NCBI RefSeq assembly: GCF_946221515.1 | Contig: NZ_CAMJVK010000021.1 | Span: forward strand, 1 to 26,500 | Reading direction: 5' to 3' | DNA length: 26,500 nt | Origin: an uncultured Fenollaria sp. | GTDB taxonomy: Bacteria; Bacillota; Clostridia; Tissierellales; Peptoniphilaceae | Part shown: positions 8,691 to 17,189 of the stretch, piece by piece | Position numbering within the stretch: the first letter of the stretch is position 1 | How the letters are laid out: every line of letters starts with the position of its first letter | The notes under the pieces: model-generated | Seen by the model: only the letters and a program-made list of their open reading frames with translations | Told to the model about the DNA's origin: nothing | Databases searched by the model: none | Made by a program: the position numbers and the translations under genes

Positions 8691-11600
8691 TTATTCATAT
8701 GCTTTTAAAGCTCCAACCATATCTGTAGTCTTTAACTTTTTATGAACTATAATCATAACCATGAAGATAAATACATATGTTAAAGCTGCAGAAATAACAT
8801 AGTTATACCACATAATGTGCGATACTAGTTGAATGTTCATAGGCGTAATATATTCAAGAATTAAATTATTTAATCCAATACCGCCTAAGAAGCCCAAAAG
8901 TATTCCCAGTGTTGATAAAAGTATCGTTTCTCTATATACATAGCTTGTTAGTTCGTGCGGATAAAAACCGAGAACTTTTAGTGTAGCTATCTCTCTAATT
9001 CTTTCAGATATATTAACACTATTTAAATTATATAATACTACAAAGGCTAGAGTCGCTGATACAAACAATATAAGTATTATAACATATGTTAAGTTTGATA
9101 ACCAGTCTTTAGCTATGTTTATAGTTTTGAATACATTAAACACATACATTACACTGTCAATTTTTGAAATTTCTTTAGTAAAATTGTCTTTGACTTTAAC
9201 GTCATTACTGTTTAATTTAATTATATCTGAATTATAATCATAATCTTTCTTGAATACTTCTTCATAATAAGTCTTTGAAACATAGGCATAATGTCCTAAG
9301 TAGTTTTCATTTATAGCCTTTACTTTCATCTTGTAGTAATTATTATATGAGTCTCTTAGTTCTATCTCATCGCCTACGTTTTTACCTAAAGAGTCTAATA
9401 GTTTTTTATTAACAATAACTCCATCGTCTGGGATTGTCATTTCACCATTGTTATTTAAGTGAACATACTCAGAAAACTTTTCGTTATCATCAACAGCCAT
9501 AAGTATAACGTTTTGATCTGGTATATCAACGGTATCTGCTATTAAATTCTCTGTTCTTATAGACATTTTGTCTTTAATTTCTTCATTATCATTTACAAAA
9601 TCGTCATAATCTTTCAATTTATTCTTAGAAAAATCTTTATCATAATTTACAATTACGTCATAATCAAATATTTTTCCATATTGTCTATCAATTACTTGAG
9701 CTACTGATCCTTTTAATGCAAAACCGAAGAATAAAAGGCTCATACAGCCCGCAACTCCTAGCAAGGTCATAAACATTCTTGACTTATATCTAAATGTATT
9801 TCTAAATGTTACTTTGTATAGGAAGCTTAATCTCTTCCATATAAACGGTATTTTCTCTAAGAATATCTTTGATCCTGCCTTTGGTGCCCTAGGTCTCATA
9901 AGTTCGCTAGAGTTATGTTTCAAATGCTTTGATAAAACTATGCTTACTGGAACCACTATTGAAAAGTACGAGATAAATGCACTGATTAGTGGGAAAGTCA
10001 CATTAAAATATGCTATTGGTTTTTTAAGTGTAAATGATGCTGAATATGTTTTAAATACCATATTTGTTAATATACTTTGACCTATTGCTATACCTATAAC
10101 TACGCCTAATGTTGTCGCTACAAAGCCATAGAATAAATACTTCTTATATATATCAAAGTTATTGTAACCAAGAGCTTTGAAGGTACCAATTTGAGTTCTT
10201 CTTTCTTCTGCCATACGCATAAGTGCTGTTAAAGCTACTATTGACGCGATTAAGAAGAAAAATGCTGGGAAGACTAAGGCTAGTATATCCATTCTATAAC
10301 CTGAGTCGTAGAACAATTGTAGACCTTCGATATTTTCTCTATCTAAGATATTAAATGTTGGTCTCTTCATATTCTTAAGAACTCTTTTTGCTTCGTCCAA
10401 ATCGCTCTTGGCATCTTTTATCTTTTTATCTGCCTTTATCTTTTCTGAATCATATTTTTCGATTCCGTCATCATATTCTTTTTGTCCATCAGAAATTTTC
10501 TTCTTAGCATCATTAAGTTCTCTAAGTCCAGAAGCCTTCTTGTCCTGAAACTCTTTAAGACCGGTGTTGTACTTTTCTAAGCCGTCGTTATATTTATCAA
10601 AGCCTTCGTTAAGCTTAATCATGCCTTCATCGTATTTAGCTTTGTTCTCAATATAAGTTACTTCTAGCTTATCAATATTTTCTTTTAATTCATCTAATTG
10701 TGCTTTTGCCTTATCTAGCTCTTCTTTGCCTTTTTTGAACTCTTCAGCTTTATCTGCTGGTATACTTGCTTCTGGAATCCCAGCCATAGCTTCTACTGCC
10801 TTGTCAAACTCTTCCTTTTTAGCAGTATACTCAGTCATAGAGCTTTCATAAGTATCTTTTAGTTCATCTAATTTAGTTTTTAATTCATCTATTTGGACTT
10901 TAGCATCGTCTAGATTGCTTTTGTTTTCATCCAGTATAATTTTGCTATCTTCTAATTCTTTTTTACTATCACTAAGCTTTTTCTCAGCTTCACTAATTGA
11001 GTCATTGTATTTCTTTTGACCGTCTTTATATGATTTATTAGCGTCATCTAATTTTTTCTTTGCATCATCAAGCTCTTCTTTAGCGTCCGCAAGCTTTTTC
11101 TCAGCTTCTGCTATCTTGTCATCAGCATCGTCAATTTCTTCTCTAATATCAGCTTTTATGCTTTCAAATTTCTCTATAGATCTCTCATTAAAAGCGGCTA
11201 TTAAACCTCTTCTGTTTTCTCCGACTATATTTTTATATTCTTTATCTGTTGTCTTTAATCCATCTGTCCCATCAATAATAATTCTTGCTTTGCTCTTATC
11301 AGTATCATTAAAAGCATCTTTAAGCACGTAAGCAAAAGAATCATAATCTCCTAAGCCCTTCTTGCTAGTGCCTTTCATTACCGTAGACATATTCTCAGGA
11401 GAAATAACTTTACCAACTACTTTGAATTTGTAATTCTTAAGTATCTTCTTGTTCTCAAACTCAAATTTGGACTTTTTACTGTCAAATTCTATAGTATCTC
11501 CAATATTAAAAGAATGTTTTATAGGGTATGCATCGACAAGTATCTCATCGTTCTTCTCTGGTAACCTGCCCTCAACAAGTTTAGGCATAGAAATTCTCTC

Positions 11601-11927
11601 AGGAAGTGACTCAAGATTAATTATTGTTTCGCTTCCCTTCTCAAGAACGTCCTCACTATAGACATACTCTATGTTTTTAATGTCTACTACAGATTTAATA
11701 ATTTCTTTATCTTTATCCTCTAATGAAAATTGTGAGTTTAGATAAATATCCGCAAGATTTGACTCATCTATAAAAGTATCTGCCGTTTTTCTCATAAGAG
11801 GACCCACTGACTTTAAGCCAGTGTAGACAAATACTCCTAATGTGATTAAAAGAACTATAGAAATGAATCTGCCTGGAGAATTTTTAATTTCTCTATATAT
11901 ATCTTTCCATAAAGCAGTTTTTTTCAT
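8691..11927 (-). CDS. Large FtsX-type ABC permease with extracytoplasmic coiled coil
   Basis: A 1078-residue permease with two FtsX-like modules. Membrane helices are seen at about 21-38, 547-570, 598-621, 642-665, 718-740, 947-967, 1001-1023 and 1041-1061. After helix 1 comes a roughly 500-residue outer domain whose residues 258-520 are an almost unbroken coiled coil built of heptads such as AKEELDD and AKKKLDD. It breaks once at a proline-containing turn (about 381-392), which suggests an antiparallel hairpin. The conserved cytoplasmic motifs RRTQIGTFKALGYN (576-589) and REIATLKVLGF follow, as in MacB/FtsX proteins. Its ATPase lies 7 bases upstream. It probably works as a mechanotransmission machine or exporter; the substrate is unknown. 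Confidence 0.88.
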   Translation of the reverse strand: MKKTALWKDIYREIKNSPGRFISIVLLITLGVFVYTGLKSVGPLMRKTADTFIDESNLADIYLNSQFSLEDKDKEIIKSVVDIKNIEYVYSEDVLEKGSETIINLESLPERISMPKLVEGRLPEKNDEILVDAYPIKHSFNIGDTIEFDSKKSKFEFENKKILKNYKFKVVGKVISPENMSTVMKGTSKKGLGDYDSFAYVLKDAFNDTDKSKARIIIDGTDGLKTTDKEYKNIVGENRRGLIAAFNERSIEKFESIKADIREEIDDADDKIAEAEKKLADAKEELDDAKKKLDDANKSYKDGQKKYNDSISEAEKKLSDSKKELEDSKIILDENKSNLDDAKVQIDELKTKLDELKDTYESSMTEYTAKKEEFDKAVEAMAGIPEASIPADKAEEFKKGKEELDKAKAQLDELKENIDKLEVTYIENKAKYDEGMIKLNEGFDKYNDGLEKYNTGLKEFQDKKASGLRELNDAKKKISDGQKEYDDGIEKYDSEKIKADKKIKDAKSDLDEAKRVLKNMKRPTFNILDRENIEGLQLFYDSGYRMDILALVFPAFFFLIASIVALTALMRMAEERRTQIGTFKALGYNNFDIYKKYLFYGFVATTLGVVIGIAIGQSILTNMVFKTYSASFTLKKPIAYFNVTFPLISAFISYFSIVVPVSIVLSKHLKHNSSELMRPRAPKAGSKIFLEKIPFIWKRLSFLYKVTFRNTFRYKSRMFMTLLGVAGCMSLLFFGFALKGSVAQVIDRQYGKIFDYDVIVNYDKDFSKNKLKDYDDFVNDNEEIKDKMSIRTENLIADTVDIPDQNVILMAVDDNEKFSEYVHLNNNGEMTIPDDGVIVNKKLLDSLGKNVGDEIELRDSYNNYYKMKVKAINENYLGHYAYVSKTYYEEVFKKDYDYNSDIIKLNSNDVKVKDNFTKEISKIDSVMYVFNVFKTINIAKDWLSNLTYVIILILFVSATLAFVVLYNLNSVNISERIREIATLKVLGFYPHELTSYVYRETILLSTLGILLGFLGGIGLNNLILEYITPMNIQLVSHIMWYNYVISAALTYVFIFMVMIIVHKKLKTTDMVGALKAYE

Positions 11928-11934
11928 AAAATCA

Positions 11935-12633
11935 CTACCATTCTATCCCATCTATAGATTGAATATTATCATTAACAAAGACGTTTCTAACCTTTGAGTC
12001 GTTAATCTCTATAACTCTATTAGCTATTGGGGCGATGGCTTTATTATGAGTAATAATAACTACAGTATTACCGTCCTCCAAGCTCCTTCTTTGCAATAGC
12101 TTAAGTATCTTCTTACCTGTATGATAATCCAATGCTCCTGTTGGTTCATCACATAACAATAGTTTTGGATTTTTTGCTATGGCTCTCGCTATAGCAACTC
12201 TTTGTTGCTCACCACCAGAAATTTGTGATGGGAAGTTATTTGCTCTGTCTTCAAGACCTACATCTATTAGAACTTGCATTGGATTAATTGCATCCTTAAC
12301 TATTTGACTAGCTAATTCAACATTTTCAAGGCAAGTTAAGTTTTGAACTAGGTTATAGAATTGAAATACAAAGCCTATGTCGTATCTTCTGTAAGTGGTA
12401 AGTTCTTTTTCATTGTATTTTTGTATGTCTTTGCCATCGATTATAATTTCACCTTCATCAGCTGTATCCATGCCTCCAATTATATTTAATAGAGTTGATT
12501 TGCCAGCTCCGGATGGACCAACTATGACAACCAATTCACCTTTATTGAACGAAAAATTGATATCGTTATTAGCAACTATAATGCTGTCACCCATTTGATA
12601 TCTTTTATACATATGTTTTACTTCAACAAACAT
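11935..12633 (-). CDS. ABC transporter ATPase, MacB/LolD type
   Basis: A 232-residue cytoplasmic ATPase that powers the FtsX-type permease encoded 7 bases downstream. Motifs: Walker A GPSGAGKST (39-47), Q-loop Gln91 in VFQFYNLVQNLT, signature ISGGEQQ (138-144), Walker B LLLCDEP (158-164) and switch His196. The FQFYNL Q-loop and GALDYHTG D-loop are typical of the MacB/LolD/FtsE-like class that pairs with FtsX permeases. It begins 23 bases after nfnB with a GGTGAG ribosome site and no visible promoter or terminator between, so co-transcription with nfnAB is likely. Confidence 0.92.
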   Translation of the reverse strand: MFVEVKHMYKRYQMGDSIIVANNDINFSFNKGELVVIVGPSGAGKSTLLNIIGGMDTADEGEIIIDGKDIQKYNEKELTTYRRYDIGFVFQFYNLVQNLTCLENVELASQIVKDAINPMQVLIDVGLEDRANNFPSQISGGEQQRVAIARAIAKNPKLLLCDEPTGALDYHTGKKILKLLQRRSLEDGNTVVIITHNKAIAPIANRVIEINDSKVRNVFVNDNIQSIDGIEW

Positions 12634-12656
12634 TTTCTCACCACTACCTTAAATAA

Positions 12657-14030
12657 TTACTTTGAAAGCGCCTCGTCAATAGCCTTAGCAGCTCTTTTAC
12701 CCGCTCCCATGGCTTCGATAACTGTTGCACTTCCAGTTACTACGTCTCCACCAGCATATATATATTCACGTGAAGTTTTTTCTTCTTCATTAACAATTAT
12801 GCCGCCCTTTTCATTAAATTTGATTCCAGTACTTGTTTCTTTTATAAGTGGATTTGGTCTTGTGCCTAGTGCCATGATTACAACGTCAGCTTCTATTTCA
12901 AATTCTGAGCCTTCAATCATAACTGGTCTTTGTCTACCAGATGAATCAGCTTCGCCAAGCTCCATCTTTACGCATTTTACTTTATTAACATCGCCGTTTT
13001 CATCAGCTAAAATCTCAACTGGATTTGAAAGATACATAAAATTGATGCCTTCTTCTTTTGCATTTTCAATTTCTTCTCTACGAGCAGGCATGTCCTTGTC
13101 TTCTCTTCTGTAAACAACTGTTACATTGGATCCAAAACGTCTTGCTGTTCTAGCAGCGTCCATTGCTACGTTACCAGCACCAACAACAACAGTATTTACA
13201 CCCACTCTTATAGGCGTAGCAGTATCTTCTAGATATGCTTTCATTAAGTTTGTTCTTGTTAAATATTCATTTGCTGAGAAGACACCGTTGTAATTTTCAC
13301 CTGGAATGTTCATAAATACAGGAAGTCCAGCTCCTGTGCCAATAAATACAGCGTCGTATTCATCCATAAGCTCGTCAACTGTAACTGTTCTGCCAACAAT
13401 TGTATTTAGCTTAATCTTAACGCCTAATGAATTAATATTTTCAATTTCTTTCTTTACAACTTCGTCCTTTGGTAGTCTAAACTCAGGTATTCCGTACGTT
13501 AAAACGCCGCCCGCTTCATGAAGCGATTCAAGCATAGTAACATCGTAGCCAAGCTTTGCTAAATCTGCTGAGCAAGTGATTCCAGAAGGTCCACTTCCTA
13601 CTACAGCTACCTTTTTACCATTATTTTCAGCGTTCTTAGTAAGTCTTATGCCGTGCTTTAATGCGTAATCACCAGCATATCTCTCTAATTTACCTATAGC
13701 AATAGCTTCGCCTTTCTTGCCTAAAACACAAGTCTTTTCGCATTGATCTTCTTGTGGACAAACTCTACCGCAAACTGCTGGTAATGTAGTGTAGTTGAAT
13801 AAATCTTCAGCAGCTTCCTTTGGTTTATTATCAGCAAGTTTTTGAATAAATGAAGGTATATTAATATTTACAGGACACATCTTTACACATTGAGGATTTT
13901 TACATTGAAGACATCTTTTTGCTTCTAAAATGCATTCTTCTTCTGTGTATCCATAACAAACTTCATCAAAATTATTGATTCTTTCCTTAGGATCTTGATA
14001 TTTTATTTCAGTTCTTTTAAATCTATCCAT
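12657..14030 (-). CDS. nfnB: NADPH-binding large subunit of ferredoxin:NAD(P)+ transhydrogenase
   Basis: The 457-residue flavoprotein has an N-terminal ferredoxin-like domain with eight clustered cysteines (Cys40, 43, 48, 52 and Cys87, 91, 97, 101), fitting two [4Fe-4S] clusters. An FAD-binding Rossmann motif follows, VVGSGPSG (144-151), then an NADP-binding one, VVGAGNVAMDAAR (282-294), and a C-terminal AGGDVVTGSATV FAD segment. Alone it resembles the glutamate synthase small subunit (often annotated gltA), but its partner just upstream is the NfnA-type subunit, overlapping by one base (TAATG). NfnAB is known to couple NADH and reduced ferredoxin to NADP+ reduction by flavin-based electron bifurcation. 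Sulfide dehydrogenase SudAB is a close alternative. Confidence 0.9.
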   Translation of the reverse strand: MDRFKRTEIKYQDPKERINNFDEVCYGYTEEECILEAKRCLQCKNPQCVKMCPVNINIPSFIQKLADNKPKEAAEDLFNYTTLPAVCGRVCPQEDQCEKTCVLGKKGEAIAIGKLERYAGDYALKHGIRLTKNAENNGKKVAVVGSGPSGITCSADLAKLGYDVTMLESLHEAGGVLTYGIPEFRLPKDEVVKKEIENINSLGVKIKLNTIVGRTVTVDELMDEYDAVFIGTGAGLPVFMNIPGENYNGVFSANEYLTRTNLMKAYLEDTATPIRVGVNTVVVGAGNVAMDAARTARRFGSNVTVVYRREDKDMPARREEIENAKEEGINFMYLSNPVEILADENGDVNKVKCVKMELGEADSSGRQRPVMIEGSEFEIEADVVIMALGTRPNPLIKETSTGIKFNEKGGIIVNEEEKTSREYIYAGGDVVTGSATVIEAMGAGKRAAKAIDEALSK

Positions 14031-14890
14031 TATCTCAATCCTCCTATTAAGTTGCAGAAATGTTTACCTTCTTTTTCTATCTTAGAATATTGTCTTGATC
14101 TTCTTAAGGCTTCGTTCCAGTCAATTAAGTGACCATCAAACTCAGGTCCATCAACACAAGCAAAAACAGTTTTTCCGTCAACAGTTAATCTACATGCACC
14201 GCACATACCGCTACCATCTACCATGATGGTATTCATGGAAACTATAGTTTTTATATTGTGTTCTTTTGTTTTTAGACAAGCAAACTTCATCATTATCATA
14301 GGTCCAACTACTATCGCGTAAGTATATTTTTTGCCTTTATTTGAAATTAAATCTTCTAAACAATCAGTTATAAGTCCGCTAAAACCATATGAGCCGTCAT
14401 CTGTTGCTACATAAACGTTCTTAGCAACTTTTTTCATCTCGTCTTCAAGTATAATCAGTTCCTTGTTTCTTGCAGCAATTATAACGTCAACATCAACGCC
14501 ATGATCGTGCATCCACTTAACTTGTGGATAAACGGCTGCAGTTCCTAAACCACCTGCTAGGAATATTATTGATTCTTTTTTTAATTCTTCTAATGGAATA
14601 TTGATAAAATCACTTGGTCTGCCAAGTGGACCAGAAACATCCTTTAAAGTGTCGCCTACATTAAGCTCACCAAGCTTTTGTGTAGTCGAGCCAATTTTTT
14701 GAACAGCTATCATAACTGTTCCTTCTTCAGGATTGCTATCACATATTGTAAGAGGTAGCCTTTCTGACTTTTCATCGATTATAATAATTAAAAATTGTCC
14801 AGGTTCTGCTTTTCTAGCAATGTCTGGAGTTTTTATGTACATAAGAAATGTATTTAAAGCAATATCTTTTTTCTCTGTAATTTCGTACAC
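14030..14890 (-). CDS. nfnA: NADH-binding small subunit of ferredoxin:NAD(P)+ transhydrogenase
   Basis: A 286-residue ferredoxin-NADP-reductase-like flavoprotein with an FAD-binding barrel (about 1-100, RLPLTICD at 44-51), an NAD-binding motif LAGGLGTAAVYPQ (111-123) and a C-terminal [2Fe-2S] segment containing GSGMCGACRL with Cys230, Cys233 and Cys245. In characterised Nfn complexes the fourth cluster ligand is an aspartate, and Asp225 is a candidate here. The start codon is GTG at 14888-14890, chosen because a perfect AGGAGG lies 8 bases upstream. It is first in the nfnA-nfnB pair and follows an AT-rich intergenic region with a plausible promoter. Dihydroorotate dehydrogenase electron-transfer subunits are related, but the nfnB neighbour decides the call. 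Confidence 0.9.
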   Translation of the reverse strand: MYEITEKKDIALNTFLMYIKTPDIARKAEPGQFLIIIIDEKSERLPLTICDSNPEEGTVMIAVQKIGSTTQKLGELNVGDTLKDVSGPLGRPSDFINIPLEELKKESIIFLAGGLGTAAVYPQVKWMHDHGVDVDVIIAARNKELIILEDEMKKVAKNVYVATDDGSYGFSGLITDCLEDLISNKGKKYTYAIVVGPMIMMKFACLKTKEHNIKTIVSMNTIMVDGSGMCGACRLTVDGKTVFACVDGPEFDGHLIDWNEALRRSRQYSKIEKEGKHFCNLIGGLR

Positions 14891-14927
14891 TTTAAAAACC
14901 TCCTAAAAAAATAAATAAAATTACTCA

Positions 14928-14955
14928 AATATATCTATATAATATCATAAAACAA
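14928..14955 (-). promoter_or_regulatory. Putative promoter of nfnA
   Basis: On the minus strand, TTGTTT (14950-14955) and TATATT (14928-14933) are separated by 16 bases, about 38 bases before the nfnA start codon. The match to the housekeeping consensus is moderate in very AT-rich DNA. No Rex-like palindrome overlaps it. Confidence 0.4.
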
Positions 14956-14981
14956 TTAAATTTTCAATATTTATAAGCAAA

Positions 14982-15003
14982 TAGGCCCATGTTTATGAGC
15001 CTA
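14982..15003 (-). terminator. Weak terminator-like hairpin after the DUF2812-like gene
   Basis: Read on the minus strand 14 bases after the stop codon, TAGGC pairs with GCCTA and, after one mismatch, CAT pairs with ATG around a 4-base loop. Only a short ATTTG run follows, so termination may be partial and some brnQ-operon transcripts may continue into nfnAB. Confidence 0.45.
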
Positions 15004-15017
15004 ATTATCTTATTAAT

Positions 15018-15632
15018 TTACTTCTTATTTTTACTTCTTAAAAATCTATTCTTTTTGAAGTTTAAGAATAGGATAAATATCAAAATCAATACTTCAACAG
15101 CCATCAGCACTTGTACGAAGAGCTTATTTTGTTCAAATGTTCCGCCAAAGACCCTAAAGTACGTTAATAGTAGTGGTATCATAAGTATTAGAGCTAATAT
15201 AAGTTTGTTCTCCATCTGTCTTTTGTAATAATAAAGATTGTCATCTTCGCCTAATATCTCCTCTATGCTCTCTCCTACTTTTGGCTTCATAAGTACATAG
15301 ATGTGTGTTGCAAATAAACTTGCCTTGTAGCTAATGTCTTGCGAGTTACTATCAAATGTAGCTGCCATAAACGAGAACAAAGAAATTTGAGAAGCACTTA
15401 TAGGATATTGAAAAATCTCAATATCCTTTTTTCTAGCATAGGTTAAAAACGACTTAACGTCCTTTTCTGGTCCCTTGAAGTAATATACCTTGTACTCATA
15501 TTTAGATTCAGTTTTATCAAAATAAAAGTATGAGCCTCTTAAATTGTTCAGCTTATAATTTTCTTCTCCTACTTTATTTAGCCATTTCTCCAAAGAATAA
15601 ATAGGATCTAAAAACTTTTTATATTTCTTCAC
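15018..15632 (-). CDS. DUF2812-like membrane protein
   Basis: A 204-residue protein of unknown function. The N-terminal soluble part (about 1-65) has the pattern FLDPIYSLEKWLNKVGEENY followed by YFYFDKTESKYEYKVYYF, which resembles the DUF2812 family. Two membrane helices lie near the C-terminus (about 143-162 and 171-191), with a basic tail (FKKNRFLRSKNKK) suggesting a cytoplasmic end. The start is GTG at 15630-15632, overlapping the brnQ TAG stop by one base (TAGTG), with an AAGGGTG site 10 bases upstream. The tight coupling suggests a role tied to BrnQ, but nothing in the sequence shows what. The family call is from pattern memory only. Confidence 0.72.
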   Translation of the reverse strand: MKKYKKFLDPIYSLEKWLNKVGEENYKLNNLRGSYFYFDKTESKYEYKVYYFKGPEKDVKSFLTYARKKDIEIFQYPISASQISLFSFMAATFDSNSQDISYKASLFATHIYVLMKPKVGESIEEILGEDDNLYYYKRQMENKLILALILMIPLLLTYFRVFGGTFEQNKLFVQVLMAVEVLILIFILFLNFKKNRFLRSKNKK

Positions 15633-16945
15633 TAAATAACACCCTTTTGATTATTATTATCTATCGCCATTTCCAGTACTATAAAGGCAAAGCCAAAGAC
15701 TATGGCTGGTATTACCCAGGCAAAACCTTCTGATCCTAGTGGAATTCTATCTAAAAAGCTTCTTATATTTTTAAAATCGCCAATATTAGCAATAGTATCT
15801 AACAAGCTTGCCATAAATGCTCCAAGTGTAGCGCCTTTATATATAGCTTTGTATTTTATTTTATTATCAAATATATTTAATAAAATGATTACAATAGCAA
15901 CTGGATATAAGACTGAAAGTATTGGTCCTGAGAATGTTATTATTGAGTCAACTCCATTTGTTGCGATTATTCCACTAAATAAACAAGTGAATATAACTAT
16001 AGACTTGTATGTTAATTTGCCATTTGTAAGATCTGAGAAGAACTCTCCAGCTGTTGCTGTAAGGCCTATGGATGTTGTTAAGCAAGCTAAAGCTACTGTT
16101 AAAGCTAAAGCTGCTGTTCCATATTGACCCATAATCTTATTTACCATGAAAATTAAGTTAGCTACTCTATTTGGGTTTTCTGGATCAATAGTTAAATAAC
16201 CACTGCCAGTTCCGCCGATGTAAACTAGTCCACCATAAACAAAAGCTAAACAAAAGGCTGCTATGATACCAGATATAACTGTCATTTTAAACATGTCTTT
16301 TTGGCTAGTATATCCTCTCTTTTTGACACTATTAATTACAATAGTCGCCATAATTATTGAGCCTATGGCATCCATAGTTTGATAACCTTCTTTAAAGCCT
16401 TTAACAAAATTTTGTGTACTTCCTGTATTTTTTGGTACACCTATTGGCTTAACTATTGAAGAAATAATTATTGTAAATAGAATAACTAATAGTATTGGCG
16501 TAAGTATCGAACCTATCTTGTCAACAACTTTTGATTGATTTAACGTAAAAAATAATGTCAATCCAAAAAAGATTATAGATACTAGTATTGGGCTAACATT
16601 ACCAAATAGTGGTTGAACTGCTATCTCATATGTAGTGGCGCATGTCCTAGGTATCGCTAGTAAAGGTCCTATGCATATCATGATTAATGAGCCAAATAAA
16701 ATTGAGAAAGTATTATTTACTTTGCCTGCAACATCTTCAAGTCTTCCTCCTGCCTTTGCCGATGCTACAACTCCAAGTATTGGTAGTCCTATGCCTGTCA
16801 TCATAAAGCCAATCATTGCTTTGAACCATTGATCTCCTGCTATGGCTCCTAATGTTGGCGGAAAAATTAAGTTCCCTGCACCTAAGAACATCGCAAATAG
16901 TGCAAAGCCTACTACCATTGTGTCGATGATTTGTTTTCTTTTCAC
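15632..16945 (-). CDS. brnQ: Branched-chain amino acid transporter, LIVCS family
   Basis: Secondary transporter for leucine, isoleucine and valine, driven by sodium or proton gradients in this family. It has about 12 hydrophobic helices over its length and the typical N-terminal pattern FAMFLGAGNLIFPPTLG. An ATG at 16949-16951 would lie just one base from the GGAGG site (16953-16957), too close to use. A GTG two codons later (16943-16945) lies 7 bases from it, so I chose the GTG, giving 437 residues. It has its own promoter and a very short leader, with no T-box or other riboswitch. The next gene is coupled to its stop codon. Given the sodium-type ATP synthase nearby, sodium coupling is plausible but not shown. 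Confidence 0.93.
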   Translation of the reverse strand: MKRKQIIDTMVVGFALFAMFLGAGNLIFPPTLGAIAGDQWFKAMIGFMMTGIGLPILGVVASAKAGGRLEDVAGKVNNTFSILFGSLIMICIGPLLAIPRTCATTYEIAVQPLFGNVSPILVSIIFFGLTLFFTLNQSKVVDKIGSILTPILLVILFTIIISSIVKPIGVPKNTGSTQNFVKGFKEGYQTMDAIGSIIMATIVINSVKKRGYTSQKDMFKMTVISGIIAAFCLAFVYGGLVYIGGTGSGYLTIDPENPNRVANLIFMVNKIMGQYGTAALALTVALACLTTSIGLTATAGEFFSDLTNGKLTYKSIVIFTCLFSGIIATNGVDSIITFSGPILSVLYPVAIVIILLNIFDNKIKYKAIYKGATLGAFMASLLDTIANIGDFKNIRSFLDRIPLGSEGFAWVIPAIVFGFAFIVLEMAIDNNNQKGVI

Positions 16946-16969
16946 TTCCATCCCTCCATTACCATAGTC

Positions 16970-16998
16970 ATTATACTATATCTCCGAGCTAAAGTAAA
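16970..16998 (-). promoter_or_regulatory. Promoter of brnQ
   Basis: On the minus strand, TTTACT (16993-16998) and a perfect TATAAT (16970-16975) are separated by exactly 17 bases. The predicted RNA start is only about 20 bases before the GTG start codon, which leaves no room for a leader regulator. The 135 bases between this promoter and the groL terminator show no gene or clear structure. Confidence 0.65.
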
Positions 16999-17133
16999 TA
17001 TATTTTTAAGATTTTGTAACGTTTTAAAGTATTATTAGCAGCGCTGTTAGGTGCATTTAAATAGCAGTGATAAAGCAGCGATGATAAGATTGATTTATCT
17101 ATCTTGATATAAGCATCAAATGAAGTTTTAAGC

Positions 17134-17168
17134 AAAAAAATAACTCACAGCCTGAGCCATGAGTTATT
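17134..17168 (-). terminator. Intrinsic terminator of groS-groL
   Basis: About 20 bases after the groL stop, a perfect 9-base stem (AATAACTCA/TGAGTTATT, 17139-17168) is followed on the minus strand by a run of seven T residues (17134-17140). This is a textbook intrinsic terminator. Confidence 0.9.
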
Positions 17169-17189
17169 CTATACCTTATTTAATTGATT

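Noticed and set aside
12595..13113. Plus-strand open frame of 172 codons opposite nfnB
   Set aside because: It is antisense to strongly conserved nfnB codons, has no ribosome site and looks like a low-complexity shadow of the real gene.
12657..14030. Glutamate synthase small subunit (gltA/gltD) as the function of this gene
   Set aside because: No glutamate synthase large subunit is nearby and the overlapping partner is an NfnA-type flavoprotein, so the transhydrogenase reading fits better.
16949..16951. ATG as the brnQ start codon
   Set aside because: It lies one base from the GGAGG site, too close for initiation; the GTG at 16943-16945 has normal spacing.
16999..17133. T-box or other riboswitch, or a small gene, between groL and brnQ
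   Set aside because: The region lies upstream of the brnQ promoter, so it would not be in the brnQ leader; it shows no T-box motif, stable structure or start with a ribosome site.
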